NCBI GenBank assembly: GCA_038876335.1 | Contig: JAVYYS010000038.1 | Coordinates: 1 to 6,376 of the forward strand | DNA length: 6,376 nucleotides | DNA from: JAKATY01 sp038876335 | GTDB taxonomy: Archaea; Micrarchaeota; Micrarchaeia; Micrarchaeales; Micrarchaeaceae | Direction: 5' to 3' | Shown here: one piece after another, positions 1 to 6,175 of the stretch | How positions within the stretch are numbered: position 1 is the first letter of the stretch | Layout: the number at the start of each line of letters is the position of its first letter | Made by a program: the position numbers and the translations under genes | The notes under the pieces: generated by a model | What the model saw: the letters and a program-made list of their open reading frames with translations, nothing else | Databases searched by the model: none | What the model was told of the DNA's origin: nothing

Positions 1-221
1 GAGAGCGCGTCATCAATAGCCTTTGTGTCTGCAACCTTGGGTTCCTCTCCTTTCTTTTCGATAAGGAATTGCCCGGTTTTAAGCGCAAGGATGTAAATAT
101 CCCAGCTAACATAGCGCCTTAGCATATAGGTCTTGCCGACTTTTCTCCTGCCGTAAACTAGTATCCAGCCCTTGTTTGCGGCAAGGTCTTTTCTTTCGCG
201 CCTTTCTATCTCTAGATCCAT
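1..221 (-). CDS. Archaeal-type P-loop ATPase, N-terminal part (cut by window edge)
   Basis: This is the first 73 codons of a gene that continues off the left edge; the reading frame is open from the ATG at 221-219 to position 1. The N-terminus is charged (MDLEIERRERKDLA), followed by a beta strand and a Walker A loop GRRKVGKT at residues 24-31, then MLRRYV. This charged lead-in, then 'WILVYGRRKVGKT' and an Arg-rich helix, resembles the N-terminus of archaeal ATPase_2-type STAND/AAA-like proteins, often numerous in archaeal genomes and of mostly unknown function. Walker B, the sensor region and the C-terminal domain lie outside the window, so the subfamily cannot be set. The gene is divergent from the plus-strand genes. 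Its start has only a weak upstream purine stretch (GTGGGAAA), and it has its own TATA box and a palindromic array just upstream, suggesting dedicated control. No signal peptide is visible; a cytosolic protein is expected. Confidence 0.75.
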   Translation of the reverse strand, partial: MDLEIERRERKDLAANKGWILVYGRRKVGKTYMLRRYVSWDIYILALKTGQFLIEKKGEEPKVADTKAIDDAL

Positions 222-230
222 TTTCCCACT

Positions 231-264
231 AGAATATTCTGTTCAGAATATTCTATACAGAATA
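231..264. repeat. Phased palindrome array, candidate operator
   Basis: AGAATATTCT, a perfect 10-bp palindrome, occurs at 231-240 and again at 245-254. A half copy, AGAATA, begins at 259. The three units start exactly 14 bp apart. Positions 231-254 together form a larger inverted repeat with 11-bp arms around a central TT. The array lies 10 bp before the ATPase start codon, covers the predicted transcription start and touches the TATA box. That is where an archaeal repressor would block polymerase or TBP/TFB. The structure is seen directly; an operator role is inferred. I do not recognise the motif as the site of a known regulator. Confidence 0.6.
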
Positions 265-275
265 AATATAAAAGG
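260..275 (-). promoter_or_regulatory. TATA box for the minus-strand ATPase
   Basis: Read on the minus strand, this is CCTTTTATATTTATTC, a good archaeal box A. A start site about 25 bp downstream would fall near 243, giving a leader of about 22 nt before the ATG at 221. The box overlaps the last unit of the palindromic array at 231-264. The plus strand also reads TATAAAA here, so transcription the other way is possible, but no plausible plus-strand gene follows. Confidence 0.5.
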
Positions 276-350
276 GTTTGCATTTTGTGGGCTTTATGAT
301 GCATGCAAATTGGATCCAATTCTAAGAAACATTCGCACTAGTCTGAACGC

Positions 351-620
351 TCAACGCCCAAAATAATGTTTGTCTTCTGCCATCCTTCCAAGATCTTTCG
401 ATTCCTCGTAAAGGAGCATAAAAATGCGGTGTGCGTCATCATAGCAATTTTCGGTCTTCCCAATTGTCTTGTCAATTTCGCCGACTACCGTATGCATCAT
501 TTTCCATCTCTGGCAAAATCGGGCCTAGCCTCTTTTACCCTGCCTAATAATTCCAATGCCGCCTTTGCCTCTTTGAGAGCTAAAATACTTCAGATCCTCT
601 ATGCTTTTGATTGATTGCAT
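351..620 (-). pseudogene. Decayed small helical-protein gene, two frame changes
   Basis: An ATG at 620-618 opens a frame starting MQSIKSIEDLKYFS. Around 578 the coding-like sequence moves to another frame (LKEAKAALELLGRVKEARPD and onward to 500). It then returns to the first frame for MMHTVVGEIDKTIG, ending at a TGA at 353-351. One extra base near 578 and one missing base near 500 would rejoin everything into a protein of about 89 residues, rich in Lys, Glu and Leu and mostly helical. Without them, the original frame meets a TAG at 527-525. The last segment alone could be read as a 49-codon ORF from the ATG at 500, overlapping the preceding TGA as ATGA, so coupled tiny genes are an alternative. 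I do not recognise the family. No RNA or comparative data support expression; the call rests on amino acid character and frame continuity. Confidence 0.45.
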
Positions 621-727
621 AGCTGATTAAAATTGTCTGCGGCCCGCCTTATGCTCTCCATGACACTCTTGCTATAATTTTCTATGTCCTGCGCTGAGTG
701 TACCGCGAGTAAGAACGGTCCAAGCAG
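599..727 (-). pseudogene. C-terminal remnant of a second minus-strand gene
   Basis: An open frame of 42 codons runs from just after a TAA (730-728) to a TAG at 601-599. It reads as protein-like sequence (FLLAVHSAQDIENYSKS, then MESIRRAADNFNQL), but has no start codon until an internal ATG. In a neighbouring frame just upstream, about 774-720, the segment FDETISTLTLFKKLFINCL joins it naturally if one frame change near 722 is allowed, so the gene probably once extended further. Its stop lies 22 bp beyond the ATG of the next remnant (620), the kind of overlap seen in operons. I see no recognisable domain. The upstream end now runs into the intergenic region before the plus-strand Mrp gene. A chance open frame cannot be excluded. 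Confidence 0.35.
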
Positions 728-795
728 TTAATAAATAGCTTTTTGAATAAAGTCAGAGTGCTGATCGTTTCATCAAACTATAAGGGGCGGTCTAT

Positions 796-1602
796 TTGGA
801 GGAAAACAATCAAAACGAAAAAAACAATCCACCTATGCACCCATCTTTTGCGAACGTCATACGCCAGAAGGCGCGTGTCAAGGCGAGCCTTGCGGCGATA
901 AAGCACAAAATAGGCGTTTACAGCGCAAAGGGTGGCGTGGGCAAGACAACGATAGCGGTAAACCTCGCCTACACGCTTAGAAATATGGGTTTCAAGGTAG
1001 GGCTTCTCGATGCGGATATAGACTGCCCTAACATAACTCTGTTTTTAGGCATTGAAGAAAAGATGGTGCCCGAATATCCGCTTAAGCCGTTGGTAAAGGA
1101 GGGCGTGAAGGTAGCTTCTACAGCCATGGTCGTCGACGAGGTAAAGAAGCCAATAATATGGCGCGGAGCCCTAATTACGAAGATGCTCGGCGATTTCTTC
1201 GAGAACACCGATTGGGGGGAGCTGGACTATCTTATAATAGACCTGCCTCCAGGCACATCCGACGCCCCCCTCACAGTAATGCAGCTGCTCGACATGGACG
1301 GCTTTATAATAGTAACCACGCCGCAGAAGATCGCTGCGATAAACTCCATACGCTCCGGCTTGATGGCGAAAAGGCTCAACATCGCAGTGCTTGGCGTAGT
1401 GGAGAACATGTCAGGCAAGGAGGCAAGCGCCGCAAGCCTCCTTGCTGCAAAAGAGCTGCAAACCGAAATGCTGGGTCTGGTGGAGCGTAATGAAAAATTT
1501 GCACAGCTCTCTGACTCCGGCAGAATTCCTATTTTCGAAGATGGGCAGATTGCCGCGGAGTTCAAAGCGATAGCCGAGAATATCCAGGCAAACTACCAAT
1601 AA
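796..1602 (+). CDS. Mrp/NBP35-family P-loop ATPase lacking the CxxC motif
   Basis: The 268-residue product belongs to the MinD/Mrp (ApbC/NBP35) branch of SIMIBI ATPases, cytosolic dimers that in typical members hold and transfer Fe-S clusters. After a polar N-tail of about 36 residues come the deviant Walker A KGGVGKTT (45-52) with its signature Lys, the switch I/Walker A' segment DADIDCPN (72-79), Walker B LIIDLPPGT (146-154) and the Mrp-like VENMS (202-206). Family members usually follow VENMS with a CxxC pair that binds the bridging cluster. Here the text goes straight to GKEASAASLL, and the only Cys is C77. Thus ATP binding is well supported, but a cluster-carrier role is not. The start used is TTG at 796, preceded by GGGGCGGT (784-791); ATG at 835 (residue 14) is the alternative and keeps every motif. 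Transcribed with the thermosome gene but 221 bp apart, probably separately. It could be a scaffold variant or a MinD-like regulator. Confidence 0.88.
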   Translation: MEENNQNEKNNPPMHPSFANVIRQKARVKASLAAIKHKIGVYSAKGGVGKTTIAVNLAYTLRNMGFKVGLLDADIDCPNITLFLGIEEKMVPEYPLKPLVKEGVKVASTAMVVDEVKKPIIWRGALITKMLGDFFENTDWGELDYLIIDLPPGTSDAPLTVMQLLDMDGFIIVTTPQKIAAINSIRSGLMAKRLNIAVLGVVENMSGKEASAASLLAAKELQTEMLGLVERNEKFAQLSDSGRIPIFEDGQIAAEFKAIAENIQANYQ

Positions 1603-1622
1603 TCAGCAAGTTAAGGTTTTGC

Positions 1623-1638
1623 CGCTTTCAGCGTTTTT
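1623..1638 (+). terminator. Short hairpin plus T5 after the Mrp-like gene
   Basis: CGCT (1623-1626) and AGCG (1630-1633) can pair across a 3-nt loop and are followed directly by TTTTT (1634-1638), 20 bp past the stop codon. The stem is only 4 bp, so the T run is the stronger part of the signal for an archaeal polymerase. Confidence 0.35.
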
Positions 1639-1667
1639 ACAGCATTTCTATAGAGAAAAGCGCAAGA

Positions 1668-1675
1668 TTTATAAG
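1668..1675 (+). promoter_or_regulatory. TATA box upstream of tiny ORF/thermosome leader
   Basis: TTTATAAG is a near-consensus archaeal box A with a purine-rich stretch before it (GCGCAAGA). Its centre lies 25 bp before the ATG at 1696, the distance expected between box A and a transcription start. It may start a leaderless mini-mRNA, a small RNA, or a long-leader thermosome transcript with about 125 nt of 5' UTR. Confidence 0.45.
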
Positions 1676-1695
1676 CATCGCTGCAATTAAAAAAT

Positions 1696-1749
1696 ATGGA
1701 GGCAAAAAGCAATAGACCTACTTTATGCTCTGATTTAGATTACTCGTAG
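1696..1749 (+). CDS. Possible 17-residue leaderless peptide or leader RNA
   Basis: An ATG exactly 25 bp downstream of a strong TATA box opens a 17-codon frame, MEAKSNRPTLCSDLDYS, ending in TAG. The transcript could fold through a GACCTAC/GTAGGTT pairing (1715-1721 with 1746-1752, including one G-T pair) around a loop of about 24 nt. I recognise no homologue, and so short a frame can arise by chance. The alternative is that the position marks only a transcription start for a noncoding RNA or for the thermosome leader. No box C/D pair or tRNA fold was evident. Confidence 0.2.
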   Translation: MEAKSNRPTLCSDLDYS

Positions 1750-1789
1750 GTTAATTCGTGCTTTATGTCACAGATATACAAGATAGAGG

Positions 1790-1800
1790 TATATTTAAAA
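1790..1800 (+). promoter_or_regulatory. Proximal TATA box of the thermosome gene
   Basis: TATATTTAAAA preceded by the purine-rich AGATAGAGG is a strong TATA/BRE-like element. A start about 25 bp on would fall near 1818-1821, leaving almost no leader before the ATG at 1824. A weaker ATATAC at 1774-1779 would give a start near 1800, which would retain the GGTGA ribosome site. Which is used cannot be told from sequence. Confidence 0.5.
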
Positions 1801-1813
1801 TAGAATAATAAAA

Positions 1814-1818
1814 GGTGA
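1814..1818 (+). promoter_or_regulatory. Ribosome binding site deciding the thermosome start
   Basis: GGTGA matches the archaeal anti-Shine-Dalgarno complement and ends 5 nt before the ATG at 1824. A GTG at 1815-1817 is in frame but sits inside this site, so initiation there is unlikely; ATG 1824 is preferred and gives the usual thermosome N-terminus. Confidence 0.7.
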
Positions 1819-1823
1819 ATAAA

Positions 1824-3476
1824 ATGGCTGAAAATCAACTCGGAAGCCAACAGGTTCTATACTTGCCTGAAGGTGCAAACAGAGTTTTGGGCAGAGACGC
1901 CCAAAGGATAAACATCGCTGTGGCGGTGGCGGTTGCTAATGCAGTTAAAACCACCCTTGGTCCAAAAGGGCTTGATAAGATGCTTGTTAGCGACCTGGGC
2001 GACATTGTAATCACAAATGACGGTGCCACGATACTTAACGAGATGAATGTAGAGCACCCAGTAGCCAAGATCATGGTTGATGTTGCTAAAACACAGGACA
2101 AGGAGGTTGGCGACGGTACAACTACTGTAGTTATACTGACAGGGGAGCTGCTTAAGGGGGCGGGCGAGCTTCTGGAACAAGCAGTGCATCCGACCACTAT
2201 AATAAAGGGCTATAAAATCGCAGCAGACAAGGCGATAGAGATACTTAACAACCATGCAAAGCCGATCGATGTGAACGATGACGCAACTCTTACAAAGATA
2301 GCGTTGGTTACGCTGGGCTCCAAGAACATAGGGGATGAAAGCGCTAAGCAAAATATGGCGAAGCTTGCGATAAAGGCCATAAAGCAAGTAATGGAGAAGG
2401 GCGACAACGGCAAGGTAGAAATAGACACAGATTTCATAAAAGTGGAGAAGAAAGCGGGCGGTAGCATAAATGATACAGAGCTGATAAGCGGCGTGCTGAT
2501 TGACAAGGAGGTTGCGCATTCTGGCATGCCAAAGTACATCTCCAAGGCCAAGATCGCGCTTCTAGATGCGGCGCTGGAGATAGAGAAGACAGAGACAGAC
2601 GCAAGGATAGAGATAACTTCCCCGGAGCAGATGCAGGCATTTCTGAAACAGGAGGAGCAGATACTCAAAGGCATGGTAGAGAAGATAAAGAAGTCTGGTG
2701 CAAATGTCGTCTTCACTCAGAAGGGTATAGACGACGTGGCGCAGCACTATCTCGCAAAAGAGGGCATCATGGCCGTGAGAAGAGTCAAGAAGAGCGACAT
2801 GGAGAAGCTGGCCAAGGCAACTAGTGCGAGGATTGTTACAAGCCTTGAAGATCTCGATGAAAAAGACCTAGGGTTCGCCGGTATAGTAGAAGAGAAGAAG
2901 ATAAGCGGAGAACAGATGGTATTCGTTGAGAACTGCAAAGACCCTAAGAGCGTAACGCTCTTCCTGCGTGGCGGTACGCAACAGGTAGTTGATGAAGAGG
3001 AAAGGGCGATTGTAGACGTAATCGGGGCAGTAAGTGCAGCAGTACGCGACGGTAAGTATGTAATAGGCGGGGGCGCAATAGAAGTCTCAATTGCAAACGA
3101 CCTTAGAAATTATGCGAGTGAGGTAGGCAGCAGGGAGCAACTGGCAATACAGAAGTTCGCCGATGCCCTTGAAGCTATACCTAAGACACTCGCTGAGAGC
3201 TCTGGCATGGATACAATAGAGACCATAGTACAGCTCAGGAATAAGCATAGGACAAAGGATGGAGAGAACATGGGTGTAGACATAATAAACAACAGAATCG
3301 GGGACATGTCAAAGCAGGGCATCTACGAACCGAAGAAAGTAAAGGAGGAGGAGCTTATTACTGCAAGCGAAGCTGCAGAGATGATACTGAGGATAGATGA
3401 TATGATCAGCTCCAAAAGCAAAGCGCCTTCAACTCCAGGCCCCTCTGGCGCTCCTGGCGGCGGCGAAATGGAGTGA
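1824..3476 (+). CDS. thsA: Thermosome subunit (group II chaperonin)
   Basis: The 550-residue product is a full-length archaeal CCT/TCP-1 family subunit. It assembles into double-ring cytosolic complexes that enclose non-native proteins and fold them in an ATP-driven cycle with a built-in lid. Numbered from ATG 1824, the equatorial domain shows TTLGPKGLDKM (43-53), NDGATIL (65-71) and the phosphate loop VGDGTTTVV (95-103). The intermediate and apical regions follow (about 145-405). The second nucleotide-site part has LRGGTQQVVDEEER (381-394), whose D390 matches the conserved hydrolytic Asp, and GGGAIE (415-420). The helical C-terminus ends at about residue 530, followed by a short Ser/Pro/Gly-rich tail ending GGGEME, less Gly-Met-rich than many thermosome tails. 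Only one subunit gene is in view, so homo- or hetero-oligomeric rings cannot be distinguished, and the A designation is conventional. It has its own promoter and terminator. Confidence 0.97.
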   Translation: MAENQLGSQQVLYLPEGANRVLGRDAQRINIAVAVAVANAVKTTLGPKGLDKMLVSDLGDIVITNDGATILNEMNVEHPVAKIMVDVAKTQDKEVGDGTTTVVILTGELLKGAGELLEQAVHPTTIIKGYKIAADKAIEILNNHAKPIDVNDDATLTKIALVTLGSKNIGDESAKQNMAKLAIKAIKQVMEKGDNGKVEIDTDFIKVEKKAGGSINDTELISGVLIDKEVAHSGMPKYISKAKIALLDAALEIEKTETDARIEITSPEQMQAFLKQEEQILKGMVEKIKKSGANVVFTQKGIDDVAQHYLAKEGIMAVRRVKKSDMEKLAKATSARIVTSLEDLDEKDLGFAGIVEEKKISGEQMVFVENCKDPKSVTLFLRGGTQQVVDEEERAIVDVIGAVSAAVRDGKYVIGGGAIEVSIANDLRNYASEVGSREQLAIQKFADALEAIPKTLAESSGMDTIETIVQLRNKHRTKDGENMGVDIINNRIGDMSKQGIYEPKKVKEEELITASEAAEMILRIDDMISSKSKAPSTPGPSGAPGGGEME

Positions 3477-3479
3477 TCC

Positions 3480-3516
3480 TTTTTCTCTTTTTTTCTACCT
3501 TTTGTTTTTCTATTTT
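3480..3516 (+). terminator. T-rich archaeal terminator after the thermosome gene
   Basis: Starting four bases after the TGA, the non-template strand carries several T runs (up to 7) separated only by short interruptions. There is no stem-loop, which suits archaeal factor-independent termination at oligo-T tracts. It separates the thermosome gene from the aminopeptidase gene. Confidence 0.7.
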
Positions 3517-3580
3517 GCCAGTAGATTTGTGAAAAGCAACCCTATTCCTTTACCGGATTTCATGTTAGCCATGCGAAAAC

Positions 3581-3590
3581 ATAATATATG
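3581..3590 (+). promoter_or_regulatory. TATA box of the M1 aminopeptidase gene
   Basis: ATAATATATG, preceded by GCGAAAAC, is TATA-like. A start about 25 bp downstream falls near 3610, giving a leader of roughly 10 nt before ATG 3620. Only a poor ribosome site (GGTAAT at 3604-3609) is visible, fitting a very short-leader mRNA. Confidence 0.5.
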
Positions 3591-3619
3591 CTTCCGCGTG
3601 AAAGGTAATATGTGTTATA

Positions 3620-6175
3620 ATGGGAACCGAAAATGGAAGCATCCCTGCTTCTTTGTCAGAAGATATGATACCTTACCATTACCAGCTAGTCTTCGATACG
3701 AATATGAAGACCTTCAAGTTCAAAGGCGATGAAACCATATTCTGCATCGCCAAACCTGGCACACGGGAAATCAAATTGAATTCCAAATCCTTGAAAATCC
3801 TTTCAGCAGTAGTTGAGAATGTTGGGAGATTGCAGACCGCCAGAGTTTCTGTAGATGAGAAAGCAGAAACAATCTCCCTGAATGTAAGCAAACCTGTGTC
3901 AGGGATATGCAAAGTGCACATACTTTTCGAAGGCGAAAACAATGACAAAATGTACGGTTTTTACAGGGCTAAGTACAAAGTAAATGGCCGGGATAAGTAC
4001 CTCCTTACTACGCAGTTCGAATCCACGGACGCGCGGGCCGCATTTCCCTGCGTAGATGAGCCTTCAAGTAAGGCGACATTCAGCATCTCAGTCATTGTTG
4101 GCAAGGAATATCAGGCGGTCTCAAACATGCCTGTGAAGAATGTAGAGAGCTTCAAAAGCAGAGGGAATGGCGAAAGTAGAAAGAAGATAACGTTTTACAC
4201 TACCCCCAAAATGTCAACGTACCTTGTCTACATAGGCGTTGGTAAATTTGATTCATATTCCGAAAGCTATAATGGAGTAAAAATTCGGTCTCTCACCGTC
4301 CCAGGCCGAAAGGGGGAGGGAATTCTTGCGGCAAAATATGCAAAAAAGTTCCTCTCTTTCTATGAGAGTTATTTCGGAATAAAGTATGCAATGCCAAAAC
4401 TAGAGTTGGTAGCAATACCCGATTTCGCAGCAGGCGCTATGGAAAACTGGGGAGCCATAACCTTCAGAGAGACGGCTATGCTAGCAGATGAGAAGAAAAG
4501 CGCAATTTCAACAAAGCAGCGCGTGGCGGAAGTAGTAGCCCACGAGATCGCACACCAGTGGTTTGGGGATCTCACTACTATGAAGTGGTGGGATGACCTT
4601 TGGCTGAATGAAAGCTTTGCTACCTTTATGAGCTATAAGGCTGTTAACGCTGTCTTTCCAGCATGGAAGTTTGACATCCAGTATCTAGAAGAGATTGTTG
4701 CAGTTGCGCTTTCTGCCGACTTCCTCCGCTCAACACACCCGATAAACGTGCAGGTTAATAATCCAGGAGAGATAGAGGAGGTGTTTGATGACATCAGCTA
4801 CAACAAAGGCAGTTCTGTGCTGAGCATGATGGAGGATTTTGTCGGAGCCGGAATTTTCAGGAAAGGTCTTAACATTTATCTGAATAAGCACATGTTCAGC
4901 AACGCTTCTAAGGAAGACCTATGGAACGCTATAGAGATATCAGCCGCAAGATCCGGAGCGCCTAAACCAATAAGGAGGTTCGCAAGTTTCTGGGTAGATA
5001 GCCCAGGATATCCTTTAGTAAGCGTTTCGAAAACCAGAGATGGGTTTTCTATAAAGCAGGAGCGTTTCCTGCTTTCCGGGAAAGCCAAATGGGGCCCCGC
5101 TCCGATACCTCTTCATTATTTAACTTCGGAAGGCAAAAGCGGAACCATGCTTTTTGATTCCGATTCGGGCATGATTGCTGAAAAGGGCGCTGATTGGATA
5201 AAGCTAAACTATGGGCAGCACGGCTTTTACAGGGTATCCTATTCCAATGAATTGCTGGACCGCATAGGCGGCGCTATAAAGGCAGGAAAGCTCGGCAACG
5301 TAGACGCGTGGGGTGTAGAAGAGGATCTATTCAGCATGGCAAGGCGCGGCAGCATAAAAGCCAGCAAATATCTTGATTTTATAAGCAAGTATATGGAAGG
5401 TGCGGGTTATCCTGCAGTTACTAGCGTATTTTCACACCTTAAATGGCTTTATATGCTACTTTATGGAACTAGACTACAAAGCACTGTTGAGAAAGTAATG
5501 GGAAATTTCGGCAACCTGTGGCTGGGCAAGCTGGGCTGGAGAAGGAGGCCGCGCGATACAAACCTTGATGTGCTTGTTAGATCAGGCGCAATCTCTATTC
5601 TAGGCATGATCTCAGATGTAATTGTGTTGAAGACATCCCAGGCCCTATTTTCCAAAGGCAAAAACAGCATAGATCCAGATATCAGAAGCGCGGTTTACAC
5701 TACAGTAGCATGGAATGGCGGAATTGGCGAGTTCCAGAGGTTCGTGAAACTCTACAATATGGAGAGCGAGCCCGCAGAAAAGATAAGGCTTCTTCAATCC
5801 TTGGCATTCTTTAGGAGTAAATCTTTGTCAAAGCGTGCCCTCGAATTTTCTGAATCTAAGTATGTAAGGCTGCAGGACTCTATATTAATACCTTCATTAA
5901 TTGCAGTAAATCCCGATTCAAAAACTATCTACTGGCCATGGTTAAAGCAAGGTTGGAAGAGGTTTGCAGGCAAATACCATGGCGTAAGCCGCATGCTTTC
6001 AAGGCTAGTTGAAGCAGCCAGCTCCTGCTCTACCTCTGCAGAACTCTCAGATTTTAGGATGTTCTTTTCGAAGAAGGAAAATAGGCCAGAAGATGTGAAG
6101 AGGGCAATTCTGAAGGCAAGGGAGCGCATAGAGGCAAACATTAGGTTCTTAAAGGTAAATGCTGCGGAGGAATAA
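3620..6175 (+). CDS. M1-family zinc aminopeptidase (tricorn-factor/PepN-like)
   Basis: The 851-residue product removes N-terminal residues from peptides, probably finishing degradation begun by the proteasome or similar proteases, as the tricorn-interacting factors F2/F3 do in Thermoplasma. All catalytic parts are present: substrate-site residues in TQFEST (131-136), the exopeptidase motif GAMEN (272-276), zinc ligands H308 and H312 in HEIAHQW with E309 as catalytic base, E331 in NESF as third ligand, and Y394 in SYNKG as transition-state Tyr. Approximate domains are N-terminal beta saddle (17-210), thermolysin-like catalytic domain (211-445), beta sandwich (450-525) and a helical ERAP1-type C-domain beginning WIKLNYGQHGFYRV (526-539). 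There is no signal peptide or membrane segment, so it is cytosolic. It is longer than the roughly 780 residues of the F2/F3 factors; the extra length is partly a 15-residue N-tail. ATG 3620 fits the TATA spacing; ATG 3665 (residue 16) is a possible alternative. A separate promoter and 143-bp gap argue against an operon with the thermosome gene. Confidence 0.95.
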   Translation: MGTENGSIPASLSEDMIPYHYQLVFDTNMKTFKFKGDETIFCIAKPGTREIKLNSKSLKILSAVVENVGRLQTARVSVDEKAETISLNVSKPVSGICKVHILFEGENNDKMYGFYRAKYKVNGRDKYLLTTQFESTDARAAFPCVDEPSSKATFSISVIVGKEYQAVSNMPVKNVESFKSRGNGESRKKITFYTTPKMSTYLVYIGVGKFDSYSESYNGVKIRSLTVPGRKGEGILAAKYAKKFLSFYESYFGIKYAMPKLELVAIPDFAAGAMENWGAITFRETAMLADEKKSAISTKQRVAEVVAHEIAHQWFGDLTTMKWWDDLWLNESFATFMSYKAVNAVFPAWKFDIQYLEEIVAVALSADFLRSTHPINVQVNNPGEIEEVFDDISYNKGSSVLSMMEDFVGAGIFRKGLNIYLNKHMFSNASKEDLWNAIEISAARSGAPKPIRRFASFWVDSPGYPLVSVSKTRDGFSIKQERFLLSGKAKWGPAPIPLHYLTSEGKSGTMLFDSDSGMIAEKGADWIKLNYGQHGFYRVSYSNELLDRIGGAIKAGKLGNVDAWGVEEDLFSMARRGSIKASKYLDFISKYMEGAGYPAVTSVFSHLKWLYMLLYGTRLQSTVEKVMGNFGNLWLGKLGWRRRPRDTNLDVLVRSGAISILGMISDVIVLKTSQALFSKGKNSIDPDIRSAVYTTVAWNGGIGEFQRFVKLYNMESEPAEKIRLLQSLAFFRSKSLSKRALEFSESKYVRLQDSILIPSLIAVNPDSKTIYWPWLKQGWKRFAGKYHGVSRMLSRLVEAASSCSTSAELSDFRMFFSKKENRPEDVKRAILKARERIEANIRFLKVNAAEE

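Noticed and set aside
231..264. CRISPR or recombination-site reading of the repeated palindrome
   Set aside because: Units are 10 bp with 4-bp spacers, far too small for CRISPR. No recombinase gene or integration boundary is visible, so a promoter operator is the simpler reading.
172..614. Plus-strand open frames at 172-366 (64 codons) and 366-614 (82 codons)
   Set aside because: The first overlaps the start of the minus-strand ATPase and the palindromic array. The second is antisense to better coding-like peptides on the minus strand. Neither has a domain or a good ribosome site.
1158..1565. Alternative frames of about 110 codons on both strands within the Mrp-like gene
   Set aside because: They overlap the Walker B and VENMS-encoding region of a clear family member and show low-complexity shadow composition.
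1857..2716. Long minus-strand open frames (220 and 168 codons) antisense to the thermosome gene
   Set aside because: The thermosome frame is unmistakable. The antisense products are rich in Ser, Leu, Cys and Tyr in the manner of reverse-frame shadows and carry no motifs.
3620..6175. Aminopeptidase with a missing catalytic residue or an internal frameshift
   Set aside because: GAMEN, HExxH with the E 18 residues further on, and the SYN Tyr are all present, and the frame is continuous through the C-terminal helical domain.
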